A stretch of DNA of 64,000 bases, taken from NCBI GenBank assembly GCA_947479085.1, contig CANJYB010000021.1:1-64000 (forward strand), read 5' to 3'. The notes below the pieces were generated by a model that saw only the letters and a program-made list of their open reading frames with translations, searched no databases and was not told the origin of the DNA. A program made the translations under genes and the position numbers. Shown here piece after piece: positions 1 through 8,400 of this stretch; within the stretch, counting starts at the first letter, position 1, and each line of letters starts with the position of its first letter. Origin of the DNA: Bacteroidota bacterium (GTDB lineage: Bacteria > Bacteroidota > Bacteroidia > 2-12-FULL-35-15).

Positions 1-537
1 CCAACAAGCATTTGCGGAGTTACAACTGCAAGTTATTCAGTAGTGGCTTTGTCAGGAAGTTATACCTATAACTGGAGTTTAACATTAACAGGCTGGAGCA
101 TCACTTCAGGTCAGGGAACCAACAGTATTACAGTAAGTGGTCCTGCAACAGGAACATCCTCATCAGGATTGGTGAGAGTATCGGCAACCAATACCTGTGG
201 AAGCACCAGTGCATTGAGAACAATGGCAGTTACTTATTGCCACGATGGAATTGCAATGAACAATACTGAAACCAACAGCAATACCTTCTCCAACATTTAT
301 CCTAATCCTGCAACTTCTGAATTTACAATTGATGTAACATCAGATGTGGATAAAGATGTAACTGTTGAGGTGTACGATGTGTTAGGTAACCTTGTTATCA
401 ATTCAAAACACCAATTAGTAGCCGGAACAAACACCATGAAAACCAACATTGAAGAATTCAAAAACGGAATGTATTTCGTGAGATTGTTAGATGTTGATTC
501 GAATGTTATCCACTCTCAAACGGTGATTAAACAATAA
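1..537 (+). CDS. T9SS cargo protein, 3' part only
   Basis: The reading frame is open from the first base of the window to the TAA at 535-537, so the gene begins upstream; the GTG at 43 is only an internal codon. The visible part has Ser/Thr/Gly-rich beta-type sequence (an Ig-like or PKD-like adhesin repeat) and then a type IX secretion C-terminal sorting domain of about 75 residues, with the usual landmarks: 'NIYPNPATSEF', 'VYDVLGNLV', 'NGMYFVRL' and a final 'HSQTVIKQ'. In this family the domain directs an exported protein through the outer membrane by T9SS and is then cleaved. The natural function of the protein cannot be judged from this fragment. Confidence 0.85.
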   Translation, partial: PTSICGVTTASYSVVALSGSYTYNWSLTLTGWSITSGQGTNSITVSGPATGTSSSGLVRVSATNTCGSTSALRTMAVTYCHDGIAMNNTETNSNTFSNIYPNPATSEFTIDVTSDVDKDVTVEVYDVLGNLVINSKHQLVAGTNTMKTNIEEFKNGMYFVRLLDVDSNVIHSQTVIKQ

Positions 538-556
538 GAACAGATTTAGGTAAAAG

Positions 557-598
557 AACTCCCCCTTTCGGAATATCCGGGAGGGGGAGTTTCTTTTT
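557..598 (+). terminator. Rho-independent terminator of the T9SS cargo gene
   Basis: Perfect 9-bp stem AACTCCCCC (557-565) / GGGGGAGTT (583-591) followed by TTCTTTTT, starting 20 bases after the stop codon. Confidence 0.85.
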
Positions 599-668
599 AA
601 TGAAGTGTTATAGTTTGTGTTTTTAAAGGAAAATATATTCGTCTTGATAAAAAGAGATGAATATTATA

Positions 669-710
669 AAAGGAAAGCCTGTTGTATTTTTCTACAACAG
701 GCTTTCCTTT
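669..710. terminator. Bidirectional terminator between convergent genes
   Basis: Perfect 18-bp inverted repeat (669-686 with 693-710; arm AAAGGAAAGCCTGTTGTA) with a 6-base T-rich loop. It lies between the plus-strand cargo gene and the end of lipA on the minus strand, so it can stop transcription from both sides. Confidence 0.75.
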
Positions 711-730
711 AATTAAGGATGCGTATAAGA

Positions 731-1603
731 CTAGAAAATATGTTTTTCAGCATGATAAGAAGAACGAACCAAGGGTCCACTTTCAACAAAACGGAAACCC
801 TTTTCAAGTCCAACTTGTTTATAAACAGCAAACACTTCAGGACGAATAAATTCAACAACGGGCAGGTGTTTCGGTGTGGGCTGTATGTATTGTCCCATCG
901 TCAACACATCACATCCTGCTTTTCTCAAATCGTCCATGGTTTCGTAAACTTCCTGTTCGGTTTCACCTAATCCGAGCATTATCCCTGATTTAGTTTTCAT
1001 TCCACCATCGTGCAGTCGTTTGATTACTTCCAGACTTCTGTCGTATTTCGCCTGAATACGCACCTGTTTTGTTAAACGTCTTACCGTTTCTAAATTATGA
1101 GAAACAATATCCGGTTGAGCATCAATAATACGTTGCAGGTTTTCCCATTTACCCTGAAAATCGGGAATCAATGTTTCGAATTTTGTTTGCGGGCTTGCTT
1201 TGCGAATAGCATTAATAGTTTCCACCCAAATAATGGAACCTCCATCTTTCAAATCATCGCGGTCTACAGATGTAATTACACAATGTTTTACATTCATTAA
1301 TCTTACCGATTCGGCAACACGATTGGGCTCCTGTAAATCCACTGCTAAAGGACGACCGGTTGCCACGTTGCAAAAACCGCACGAACGGGTACAAATATTA
1401 CCCAAGATCATAAATGTTGCGGTACCGGCACCCCAGCATTCGCCCATATTCGGACAATTTCCGCTTTCGCAAATGGTATGTAATTTATGAGTGGAGACAA
1501 TTTGCCTCACCTGGGCATATTCTTTTCCAGTTGGCAGTTTAACGCGCAACCAATCCGGTTTGCGGACCACCTTTTTTTCTTCGTTTGTTGTTAATTCTGA
1601 CAT
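731..1603 (-). CDS. lipA: Lipoyl synthase LipA
   Basis: Radical-SAM enzyme that inserts two sulfurs into protein-bound octanoyl groups to make the lipoyl cofactor of pyruvate and 2-oxoglutarate dehydrogenases and the glycine cleavage system. At 290 residues it has family length. Both iron-sulfur cluster motifs are intact: the auxiliary cluster cysteines at about C45, C50 and C56 ([12 protein letters not shown]) and the radical-SAM CxxxCxxC at about C71-C78 (CTRSCGFC). The C-terminal 'RSSYHAE' contains the conserved serine that ligates the auxiliary cluster. It is cytoplasmic and stands alone, ending against a bidirectional terminator. The start is the ATG giving 'MSELTTNEE'. Confidence 0.97.
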   Translation of the reverse strand: MSELTTNEEKKVVRKPDWLRVKLPTGKEYAQVRQIVSTHKLHTICESGNCPNMGECWGAGTATFMILGNICTRSCGFCNVATGRPLAVDLQEPNRVAESVRLMNVKHCVITSVDRDDLKDGGSIIWVETINAIRKASPQTKFETLIPDFQGKWENLQRIIDAQPDIVSHNLETVRRLTKQVRIQAKYDRSLEVIKRLHDGGMKTKSGIMLGLGETEQEVYETMDDLRKAGCDVLTMGQYIQPTPKHLPVVEFIRPEVFAVYKQVGLEKGFRFVESGPLVRSSYHAEKHIF

Positions 1604-1650
1604 TTTACTTATGATTCCTGATTGGGAAAGGTTAGTATTTTAAAGGGATA

Positions 1651-2412
1651 TTAAAACCACTTTTTACCCCAGATTAATTTGAGGTATAATTCCACAAATA
1701 CCTGTTGGTTTTTATTGTATGCCATCATTGGAATCACCTGCGGATAAATATCTGCAATCACTCCAGTTTCAATTGCTTTTATTCCATTGTAACGATTCGC
1801 ATATTCAAAACTCAATGCAAACTTAGCGTATCCTCCAGGGTAAATTTTTGTATGTTCTATCCCATAGAAAAAATCTGCTTTTCCATATATATTACTCAGG
1901 CTGTCTTTCTCCGGATCGTAACGTTCGGTGGAAGGGGTTTCATCATTCAGATGTTTTATTAATAAATAAATAGGTTTAGCAAAGTTGATGGTCGCTCCAA
2001 TGTAATAGGAACAACGAATTTCCACACTCTTTTTATCACTTTTTTGGTACAGTACATTTTGATAACCAACACCCGGACGGAATAAAAGAAATGAATTGAG
2101 CTTACCGTAAACAAAACCTTTTCCGTTATCACGAATAGCATTTATGCTTTTTATTTCTTTAGGATGTTTAAAATTCTGCACCTCCACTTCAAACATTCTG
2201 TTTCTATTGGCAGTAACGTGATAGCCTCTTCTGTAACCTATACCAATACCCCCGGCAGTATGAACAAAAAGGCTGATGCTTCTTTCGTTCCGGTAAAGCA
2301 TATTTAAGTCTTCCCCTTTTTGCAGACGCGTTTCATTATCCTCCCCTTTTTGAGCAGATAAAGTAAACGAAAAAAGAAAAATTAAAAGAAAAGAAAATTT
2401 GGTTTTGAACAT
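1651..2412 (-). CDS. Secreted hypothetical protein, probably outer-membrane
   Basis: 253 residues. The N-terminus is a signal peptide (Phe/Leu-rich core, cleavage probably after 'TLSA', leaving 'QKGEDNE'). The remainder alternates charged and aromatic residues in beta-strand fashion (for example 'GIGIGYRRGYHV', 'FRPGVGYQNVLYQK') and ends in 'LIWGKKWF'; a terminal aromatic residue is typical of outer-membrane beta-barrels. I know similar uncharacterised proteins in Bacteroidota but no function. It lies 47 bases upstream of lipA on the same strand and may be co-transcribed with it. Barrel topology is inference. Confidence 0.6.
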   Translation of the reverse strand: MFKTKFSFLLIFLFSFTLSAQKGEDNETRLQKGEDLNMLYRNERSISLFVHTAGGIGIGYRRGYHVTANRNRMFEVEVQNFKHPKEIKSINAIRDNGKGFVYGKLNSFLLFRPGVGYQNVLYQKSDKKSVEIRCSYYIGATINFAKPIYLLIKHLNDETPSTERYDPEKDSLSNIYGKADFFYGIEHTKIYPGGYAKFALSFEYANRYNGIKAIETGVIADIYPQVIPMMAYNKNQQVFVELYLKLIWGKKWF

Positions 2413-2417
2413 TGCGC

Positions 2418-2425
2418 TATCTTTG
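2418..2425 (+). promoter_or_regulatory. Promoter -7 box of the OsmC gene
   Basis: TATCTTTG matches the Bacteroidota -7 consensus TAnnTTTG, 46 bases before the ATG. The matching -33 site would fall in the start region of the divergent gene at 2412. Confidence 0.55.
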
Positions 2426-2471
2426 CTATCACAAAAGTATTAATTATAAATAATTAAAAGGCAAAAATAGT

Positions 2472-2876
2472 ATGAAAACTTCGAAAGTAACCTATATGGG
2501 TAACCTAAGCACGGAAGCTGTTCATTTAAAATCGGGGAATAAAATGGTGACAGATGCCCCAACGGATAATAATGGAAAAGGGGAAGCATTTTCGCCCACT
2601 GATTTGTTAGCTACTTCTTTAGGTTGCTGTATGCTAACAGTGATGGGAATTGTAGCTGCAAGACATTCTATTAATATGGATGGGGCAACTGTGGAAATAA
2701 CAAAAATAATGAAAGAAGACCCGAGAAGAGTGGGAGAAATAATTGTTGAACTTATCATGCCTCCTAATGGTTATTCTGAGAGAGATAAGCAATTATTGGA
2801 ACGAACTGCCCTCACCTGCCCGGTTGCAAAAAGCCTTAGTGCGGAAATAATACAAACTATTGTATTTAACTATTAA
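2472..2876 (+). CDS. OsmC/Ohr-family peroxiredoxin-like protein
   Basis: 134 residues, normal for the OsmC fold. Both conserved redox cysteines are present: one in 'LGCCMLTVM' in the central helix and one in 'LTCPVAKSL' near the C-terminus, the arrangement used for thiol-dependent reduction of organic hydroperoxides. 'FSPTDLLATSLGCC' is a family signature. It is cytoplasmic and monocistronic with its own -7 box. Sequence cannot settle whether the substrate is a hydroperoxide or whether this is the YhfA-like subgroup of unknown substrate. Confidence 0.9.
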   Translation: MKTSKVTYMGNLSTEAVHLKSGNKMVTDAPTDNNGKGEAFSPTDLLATSLGCCMLTVMGIVAARHSINMDGATVEITKIMKEDPRRVGEIIVELIMPPNGYSERDKQLLERTALTCPVAKSLSAEIIQTIVFNY

Positions 2877-2910
2877 TAATAAACTGTTGGGAGAATGAAG
2901 AAGAAGACTA

Positions 2911-3063
2911 TTAAATAGCTCTTTGTGTTTTGTCAGATAGAGATTTCCCTGTGTCTATTTTATTTATTTTGCCATAAGCAGCGCAACGCTCGTTGCTTTT
3001 ACAGGATGTAAAAGCGGAACTTATAAAAACCAGACTAAGAATAATTACAAAAATCTTTTTCAT
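2911..3063 (-). CDS. Small lipoprotein, 50 residues
   Basis: A short minus-strand ORF between osmC and ung. It starts at the ATG complementary to 3061-3063 and ends at TAA (2911-2913). The product begins 'MKKIFVIILSLVFIS' and has a lipobox 'FTSC' at residues 18-21, then 'KSNERCAAYGKINKIDTG'. After lipidation a tail of about 30 residues would remain. A TAnnTTTG box (TAATTTTG) lies 41 bases upstream on the same strand. Function is unknown; small lipoproteins of this kind are often missed. A good signal sequence and an aligned promoter support a real gene. Confidence 0.65.
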   Translation of the reverse strand: MKKIFVIILSLVFISSAFTSCKSNERCAAYGKINKIDTGKSLSDKTQRAI

Positions 3064-3103
3064 TTGAGTTGGATAAAATTGATGTTCTCTTTGAATTAAG
3101 GTA

Positions 3104-3111
3104 CAAAATTA
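3104..3111 (-). promoter_or_regulatory. Promoter -7 box of the small lipoprotein gene
   Basis: Reads TAATTTTG on the minus strand (CAAAATTA on plus), 41 bases upstream of the ATG at 3063. Confidence 0.5.
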
Positions 3112-3185
3112 AGATAATTATACGGTTCTACAAATGTTTCAAAAAATATTTTATTAAAAACACTTAAAAAAGGTAATGACGGCTG

Positions 3186-3193
3186 TACTTTTG
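3186..3193 (+). promoter_or_regulatory. Promoter -7 box of ung
   Basis: TACTTTTG matches TAnnTTTG and lies 21 bases before the ung ATG, leaving a short leader. Confidence 0.55.
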
Positions 3194-3213
3194 ACCAAAA
3201 AAAATAATTTTTC

Positions 3214-3894
3214 ATGGAAATAAACAACGTTTCGATACATCCCAGTTGGAAGGAAGCACTAAAAGAGGAATTTTCGGCCCCCTATTTTATCCAACTGAAA
3301 GAGTTTTTGATTCAGGAAAAGAGTCAATTCAAGATATTTCCTCCGGGAAAACTTATTTTCTCTGCCTTTAGTCACACTCCTTTTGACAAAGTAAAAGTGG
3401 TAATAATAGGGCAAGATCCTTATCATGGACCGGGGCAGGCAAACGGATTATGTTTTTCGGTGAGTGACGAAGTAAAAAAACCACCATCATTAGTAAACAT
3501 ATTTAAAGAACTTCAGACAGATTTAGGAATTCCCATACCACAAAGTGGAAATCTTGAAACCTGGGCCGACCAGGGAATACTTTTACTTAATGCTACATTA
3601 ACGGTTAGGGCCAATCATCCCGGTTCGCATCAAAAGAAAGGGTGGGAAAAGTTTACAGACAATGTGATTAAAAAAGTATCTGACCAAAAAAAGGGAATTG
3701 TTTTTATCTTATGGGGAAAGTTTGCCCAGACCAAGGAAGCGCTCATCAATACCGATAAACACTTTGTATTAAAAGCAGCACATCCTTCACCATTAGCTGG
3801 CGGAAAGTTTTTTGGATGTAAACACTTTTCCAAAACAAACAAGTTGCTGGAACATAATTTGATTTTACCTATTGACTGGAGAATTGAAAAGTAA
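3214..3894 (+). CDS. ung: Uracil-DNA glycosylase (family 1)
   Basis: Removes uracil from DNA to start base-excision repair. 226 residues, typical of family 1 UNG. The catalytic water-activating motif 'GQDPYHGPGQANGLCFSV' is complete, with the catalytic Asp at about residue 68. The uracil-binding 'LLLNATLTV' segment is present, and the minor-groove loop 'HPSPLA' carries the catalytic His. Cytoplasmic, transcribed from its own promoter. It is convergent with the next gene, only 1 base separating the two stop codons. Confidence 0.97.
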   Translation: MEINNVSIHPSWKEALKEEFSAPYFIQLKEFLIQEKSQFKIFPPGKLIFSAFSHTPFDKVKVVIIGQDPYHGPGQANGLCFSVSDEVKKPPSLVNIFKELQTDLGIPIPQSGNLETWADQGILLLNATLTVRANHPGSHQKKGWEKFTDNVIKKVSDQKKGIVFILWGKFAQTKEALINTDKHFVLKAAHPSPLAGGKFFGCKHFSKTNKLLEHNLILPIDWRIEK

Positions 3895-3895
3895 T

Positions 3896-4690
3896 CTACT
3901 TTTTATTGGTGATTGCCGGTTTAGGGTTTATTATTCCGGATAGCTTTGCTGAAATGGAGCTTGCAATTGTTGGAAAGCATAAAGCCACTATTTTTTTAGG
4001 GTTGTTTTCTTTGGAAGAAAAAGAGGAGGACAACAATCCCGCATTCAAGGTTTTTCCTGATTTATCGACTATACTGTAATGAACAGTTACTTCCCTTTTA
4101 TAGCTATCTGTGCTTAGGTCGTAAGAGTTAGGAACAGCCAGAATATCGAGTTCATTTATAAAAACAAAATACTCCGATTGATATTTCGAGTTCAAATAAG
4201 TTAATAATTCCTGATTGGTTATTTTGGTATTCATAAACTTTTTATCTGTACTCGCTTCCACACGAATTTCTCCGTTCTTTATGCCTGATTCATGTTTATT
4301 CACTGCAGAAGCATCTGTTGGTTTGCTTACCAAATCGGAGGAAAGATTGGTAGACTTATAAGTGTACATCAGGTCTTTCCATGTTTTTGCTGAGTCGGAA
4401 TAAAAGGAGAAGACGGTAGCTACACTTTGTAATTTTGATTTCAGTTGAGTATCTAACTGGTGACGAAAATTTTCACGAATCTGCTCAAACTTCCAGTTGT
4501 TTAGCTGATTGATTTTCATATCAATTTCGCTCAGGTACAATTTAGGTTCGAATGGAATAATCATTATTTTCCCTCCGGCAGCTGATGTTTTAGATTCTGC
4601 CGGATTGATTGTTCCTTCCTGCGCAAACAAGGAATCAGAAACAAGAAACAAGAAACAAGAAACAAGAAAATATGTTTTTATCCTGCTCAT
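3896..4690 (-). CDS. Secreted hypothetical protein with a 7-bp repeat in its signal sequence
   Basis: 264 residues, with a hydrophobic signal peptide ending in 'LFA' before 'QEGTINPAE'. The mature protein contains the conserved-looking 'KIMIIPFEPKLYLSEIDM' and 'FRHQLDTQLKSKLQ'. I recall similar uncharacterised Bacteroidota proteins but can give no function. The signal-peptide coding region consists of tandem 7-bp units (4637-4669), so gain or loss of a unit would shift the frame. The gene starts 6 bases below the rseP stop and may be the last gene of the dxr-rseP unit. The real start may be hard to fix because of the repeat. Confidence 0.6.
   Translation of the reverse strand: MSRIKTYFLVSCFLFLVSDSLFAQEGTINPAESKTSAAGGKIMIIPFEPKLYLSEIDMKINQLNNWKFEQIRENFRHQLDTQLKSKLQSVATVFSFYSDSAKTWKDLMYTYKSTNLSSDLVSKPTDASAVNKHESGIKNGEIRVEASTDKKFMNTKITNQELLTYLNSKYQSEYFVFINELDILAVPNSYDLSTDSYKREVTVHYSIVDKSGKTLNAGLLSSSFSSKENNPKKIVALCFPTIASSISAKLSGIINPKPAITNKK
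4637..4669. repeat. Tandem heptanucleotide repeat in a coding start region
   Basis: Four exact copies of AGAAACA (4637-4664) and a partial fifth, read on the plus strand. They fall inside the signal-peptide codons of the minus-strand gene 3896-4690. A 7-bp unit is not a multiple of three. Confidence 0.85.
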
Positions 4691-4696
4691 TAATTT

Positions 4697-6016
4697 TTAT
4701 TTGAATAATCTAACAATATCGTTTCCGTTGGCAAATAATAACAATCCAAGCAAAAGGAACATACCCACATATTGTGCATACTCCATAAACTTCTCATTTG
4801 GTTTTCTTCTTGTAATTACTTCGTATAATAGGAACATAACATGTCCACCATCCAATGCAGGAATAGGCAATATGTTCATAATAGCCAATACAATGCTTAG
4901 GAATGCAGTAAACATCCAGAAACTCTGCCAGTCCCATGAAGTACTGTAGGCTTTGCCAATTGACATAAATCCGCCAATTTCGCTTGCCGCACCTTTAACA
5001 GTGAATATTACTTTAAACTGTTTGATGTAATTATCAAACGTTTCTCCGGCTTTATGAATACCTGCCGGAAAGGACTCTAAAAAAGTATAATGCACCGTTT
5101 GCATTTCAAAATATTTACTTGGATCCTGGTTTACACCAATACCAATCATACCCGCATCAGAAACTTCCACTTTGGTTTTAACCGTATCCTTTCCTCTTAA
5201 TACATCAAAATTTATTGTTTTGCCTTTATTTTGCTGAAGTACTTTGGTTACATCCATCCGAAAAGGGGTAGGGATATTATTTACTGCAACCACTCTATCA
5301 TTCACTTTAATTCCTGCCTTGGCAGCTGGTTTACCGGAAGCAACTGATAACACATCCATAGGAAACCGAGGTTCAACAAGACGATTTTTGTTTTTCAACA
5401 TCTCGCTTAAATTATCGTCAGTAACCGGAATTTCTACCTTTTGTCCATCACGCTCTGCCTGTATCGTTTTAGCTTTATTAATAAGAACAGCTCCAAATAC
5501 TTTTTCAATGGTTTCCACGGGTGCATTATCCACCGAAAGAATTTTATCTCCATCCTTCAAACCCATTTTCAAAGCAAGCGAATCGCAGGAAACACCGTAG
5601 GTAGCATTTTTAGCAGGCAGGTATTTATCACCCCAGCCAAACAATACCATTGCATAAATTAAAATACCAAGGATTACGTTTACCGTAACACCTCCACACA
5701 TAATAATTAATCGCTGCCAGGCTGGTTTGGAACGGAATTCCCAATCCTGTGGTGGTAGTTTCATTTGTTCCTTGTCCATCGATTCGTCAATCATCCCGGA
5801 TATTTTAACATATCCTCCTAATGGTAACCAACCTATTCCGTATTCGGTATCTCCTTTTTTATATTTGAATAAAGAGAACCATGGGTCGAAGAACAAATAA
5901 AATTTCTCAACCCTTGTTTTAAATAATTTTGCAGGAATAAAATGTCCCATTTCGTGCAATACGATAAGGATAGAAAGACTTAATATAAATTGTAATGCTT
6001 GTGTTAATACTTCCAT
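4697..6016 (-). CDS. rseP: Site-2 intramembrane protease RseP
   Basis: Membrane zinc protease that cleaves transmembrane segments such as those of anti-sigma factors or remnant signal peptides. 439 residues. The zinc motif HEMGH lies at residues 21-25 in the first membrane segment. Two PDZ domains occupy roughly residues 130-300 ('GLKDGDKILSVDNAP', 'GIKVNDRVVAVNNIP'). The second active-site motif 'NILPIPALDGGH' provides the third zinc ligand. It starts at ATG 6016, 34 bases below dxr, the common dxr-rseP order. An extracytoplasmic sigma/anti-sigma pair at 47.6-49.4 kb could be a substrate pathway, but that is inference. Confidence 0.95.
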   Translation of the reverse strand: MEVLTQALQFILSLSILIVLHEMGHFIPAKLFKTRVEKFYLFFDPWFSLFKYKKGDTEYGIGWLPLGGYVKISGMIDESMDKEQMKLPPQDWEFRSKPAWQRLIIMCGGVTVNVILGILIYAMVLFGWGDKYLPAKNATYGVSCDSLALKMGLKDGDKILSVDNAPVETIEKVFGAVLINKAKTIQAERDGQKVEIPVTDDNLSEMLKNKNRLVEPRFPMDVLSVASGKPAAKAGIKVNDRVVAVNNIPTPFRMDVTKVLQQNKGKTINFDVLRGKDTVKTKVEVSDAGMIGIGVNQDPSKYFEMQTVHYTFLESFPAGIHKAGETFDNYIKQFKVIFTVKGAASEIGGFMSIGKAYSTSWDWQSFWMFTAFLSIVLAIMNILPIPALDGGHVMFLLYEVITRRKPNEKFMEYAQYVGMFLLLGLLLFANGNDIVRLFK

Positions 6017-6050
6017 TGTTTAAATTAGTTCATTAGTAATTGGTCATTCG

Positions 6051-7220
6051 TCATTGGGTGTTTCTCATTTTCAAATTGGCTACTCTTCTTGTTTCTTTAT
6101 CTGTTTCCACATAATCCGTGTAGCTTGGCCGGGAAATGAAGTGCACTGTTTGCAAACACTGTTCCACAATATCACTCATTTGCAAAAAGCCGATTTTATC
6201 TTTCAAAAAAGCTTCTACTGCCACTTCGTTGGCTGCATTTAATACGCAGGGAGCGTTACCTCCTTTGTTCATTGCCTCGAATGCGAGTGCAAGATTACGA
6301 AATGTTTTTGTATCTGCCTGTTCAAATGTCAGTTGCGGATAATTAATAAAATTAAAACGGGGAAAATCCGATTTCATCCGGTCAGGATAGCCCATTGCAT
6401 ATTGTATAGGCAGTTTCATATCGGGCAATCCCATCTGGGCTTTCATGCTACCATCAGTAAACTGAACGATGGAGTGAACAATGCTTTGCGGATGTACTAT
6501 GACATCAATCTGTTCGGCTTTTAATCCAAATAACCATTTTGCTTCTATTACTTCCAGCCCTTTATTCATCAACGATGCAGAGTCGATGGTGATTTTGGCA
6601 CCCATGTCCCAGTTAGGGTGTTTTAATGCCTGTTCTTTTTTAACGGTAGAAAGGAATTCTCTATCCTTTCCCCGGAAGGGACCGCCTGAAGCTGTTAAAT
6701 AAATTTTTTCAATGGGGTTATGAAACTCTCCGGCAAGGCATTGAAAAATGGCCGAATGCTCCGAATCTACAGGGTAAAGGTTTACTCCCTTTTCCTTTGC
6801 AAGCGCTGTTACCAATTCTCCGGCTACTACCAGCGTTTCTTTATTTGCCAAAGCTATCTGCTTGCCTGACTTTATGGCAGCCAAGGTAGATTCCAGTCCG
6901 GCATAGCCTACAATGGCGGTCAGCACCAAATCAATGCTGTGCATTTCTACTACTTCGGCTATTGCTTTTGCGCCAGCGTATACTTTAATATCGTGTGGCT
7001 GAAGGGTATCTTTTACATACTGGTATTTGCTTTCATCGGCTATCACCACTGCATTGGGATTAAACTCAATAGCTTGCTTGATTAACAAATCTGCATTGCT
7101 ACTGCCAGTAAGCACCTCTACTGTAAATGCATCCGAATTGGCACGAATGACATCTAAGGCCTGAGTGCCAATGGAACCAGTGCTGCCAAGAATGGCTATG
7201 TTTTTTTTCTTCTCCCCCAC
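6051..7220 (-). CDS. dxr: 1-deoxy-D-xylulose 5-phosphate reductoisomerase
   Basis: Second step of the MEP isoprenoid pathway: NADPH-dependent rearrangement and reduction of DXP to MEP. 389 residues, family length. The N-terminal nucleotide-binding loop is 'GSTGSIGTQALD'. Conserved active-site segments are 'ANKETLVVAGE', 'PVDSEHSAIFQ' (Asp and Glu metal ligands), 'TASGGPFRG' and 'ASLMNKGLEVIEAKWLFG'. The start appears to be GTG at 7218-7220, giving 'MGEKKKNIAILG'. It stops with TGA, showing that TGA is an ordinary stop codon in this genome. It precedes rseP. Confidence 0.96.
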   Translation of the reverse strand: MGEKKKNIAILGSTGSIGTQALDVIRANSDAFTVEVLTGSSNADLLIKQAIEFNPNAVVIADESKYQYVKDTLQPHDIKVYAGAKAIAEVVEMHSIDLVLTAIVGYAGLESTLAAIKSGKQIALANKETLVVAGELVTALAKEKGVNLYPVDSEHSAIFQCLAGEFHNPIEKIYLTASGGPFRGKDREFLSTVKKEQALKHPNWDMGAKITIDSASLMNKGLEVIEAKWLFGLKAEQIDVIVHPQSIVHSIVQFTDGSMKAQMGLPDMKLPIQYAMGYPDRMKSDFPRFNFINYPQLTFEQADTKTFRNLALAFEAMNKGGNAPCVLNAANEVAVEAFLKDKIGFLQMSDIVEQCLQTVHFISRPSYTDYVETDKETRRVANLKMRNTQ

Positions 7221-7256
7221 CTACATTTATAATTTATAATTCATCATTAATAATTT

Positions 7257-8126
7257 CTAGAATACCATATAATCCTGAGGATTGATGGCCGACCCATTGT
7301 ACCACAACTCAAAATGCAAATGTGGGCCGGTGGTTTGTTCGCCCGAATTACCAATAATGGCAATCGGTTCGCCAGCCTTTACATAATCGCCCACTTTTTT
7401 TAATAAAACAGAATTATGTTTGTAAACCGAAATTAAATTATTGGAATGTTGCACCGTGATGGTGTATCCTGTTTCCGAACTCCAGTTGGCAAGTATAACG
7501 GTACCATCCAGGGTAGATTTTATCGGTTCGTTTTCCGGACCCACTATGTCGACTCCAAAATGTTTTTCTTTATTATTAAATGATGCCGAAACAATTCCTT
7601 TAATAGGAGTGAAAAAGAAGAAATTACTAATTCCGCTTTTGTTGGTTTCGGTGGCATAGGATAAAGTGTACTGGTCCTGCGACTCGATATTTTTTCGCAA
7701 TGCGGCTTCTTTAGCAGAGGCATTTATTTTTAAATTGGGTGGTGCAGGATTTTTGTTGGGGCGGGTTTTGGCACTGTCGTTTTTTATATTTCCGCTCAAT
7801 ACATTGTTCAGGTTTTGAATAAAAAAGTTTTGTTCCGAGATGGTTTGTTCCAGCGAATCGCTTTTTAAAGCCAGCCGTATCATATCCCTTCGCACCCCCA
7901 CATCGGCATAGCCGGGAATGTACTCTCTTAAAGAAGTAAATGCAAGCAACGAAATAACGAGCATGGTCATTACGATTGTAACCGAACCAATGAGGATAAC
8001 CACACCCAGAGGGGTAAGGCGGAGCGAAAATTTTTCCTCAAACGTATCGTCATTCATTATCGTTAACCGGTAACGATTGCGAAGACGGGTAATAAGTTTT
8101 GTTTTTATTTTCGGAGATTCTGCCAT
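7257..8126 (-). CDS. M23-family peptidoglycan endopeptidase, membrane-anchored
   Basis: 289 residues. A cytoplasmic N-terminus is followed by one transmembrane helix (about residues 37-65), a short coiled region (about 85-150), and a C-terminal LytM/M23 domain. Zinc ligands are visible: 'HFGVDIVGP' (His, Asp) and 'GPHLHFELW' (HxH). Active members cut peptide cross-links in the murein sacculus. The ligand set is complete, so this is probably an active enzyme and not a degenerate activator. It heads a probable three- or four-gene minus-strand unit (M23, dxr, rseP, hypothetical) with gaps of 36, 34 and 6 bases. Confidence 0.9.
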   Translation of the reverse strand: MAESPKIKTKLITRLRNRYRLTIMNDDTFEEKFSLRLTPLGVVILIGSVTIVMTMLVISLLAFTSLREYIPGYADVGVRRDMIRLALKSDSLEQTISEQNFFIQNLNNVLSGNIKNDSAKTRPNKNPAPPNLKINASAKEAALRKNIESQDQYTLSYATETNKSGISNFFFFTPIKGIVSASFNNKEKHFGVDIVGPENEPIKSTLDGTVILANWSSETGYTITVQHSNNLISVYKHNSVLLKKVGDYVKAGEPIAIIGNSGEQTTGPHLHFELWYNGSAINPQDYMVF

Positions 8127-8134
8127 CAGGGGCG

Positions 8135-8142
8135 CAAAGATA
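8135..8142 (-). promoter_or_regulatory. Promoter -7 box for the M23-dxr-rseP unit
   Basis: TATCTTTG on the minus strand (CAAAGATA on plus), 9 bases before the ATG at 8126, implying a very short or absent leader. Confidence 0.6.
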
Positions 8143-8196
8143 GGTTAATTTGAAGATTTGCCAATTTGAAAGTCTGAAAATGTGTTTTGTTTAATT

Positions 8197-8229
8197 AAAG
8201 GTACCACCTTTTAAAAAGGTGGTACCTTT
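8197..8229. repeat. 33-nt palindromic element, copy 1
   Basis: Arms AAAGGTACCACCTTT and AAAGGTGGTACCTTT are perfectly complementary over 15 bp with a 3-nt loop. Related copies at 18464-18496 and 37172-37204 keep the pairing while the bases change. Confidence 0.85.
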
Positions 8230-8312
8230 ATAAAGCGGGTATAAAAAACTGTCAAAATTTCTTTTTCGCTGAAAAATTTTCAGTTTGTTTTAAATAAAAA
8301 ATGAAAAAATGT

Positions 8313-8326
8313 CACTGTTTGCAGTG
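8313..8326 (+). promoter_or_regulatory. Possible operator upstream of the small heat-shock gene
   Basis: Small dyad CACTG-tttg-CAGTG 74 bases before the hsp20 start; a second dyad, CTGAAAA a TTTTCAG, lies at 8269-8283. Neither is the CIRCE element. A regulatory role is only suggested by position. Confidence 0.3.
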
Positions 8327-8400
8327 GTTTTGGAAATGGTATGTAGTTTGTAAAACGGCAAACGTAATTCAAAAAATGTTTAACTAAAAACAAAGAAATC

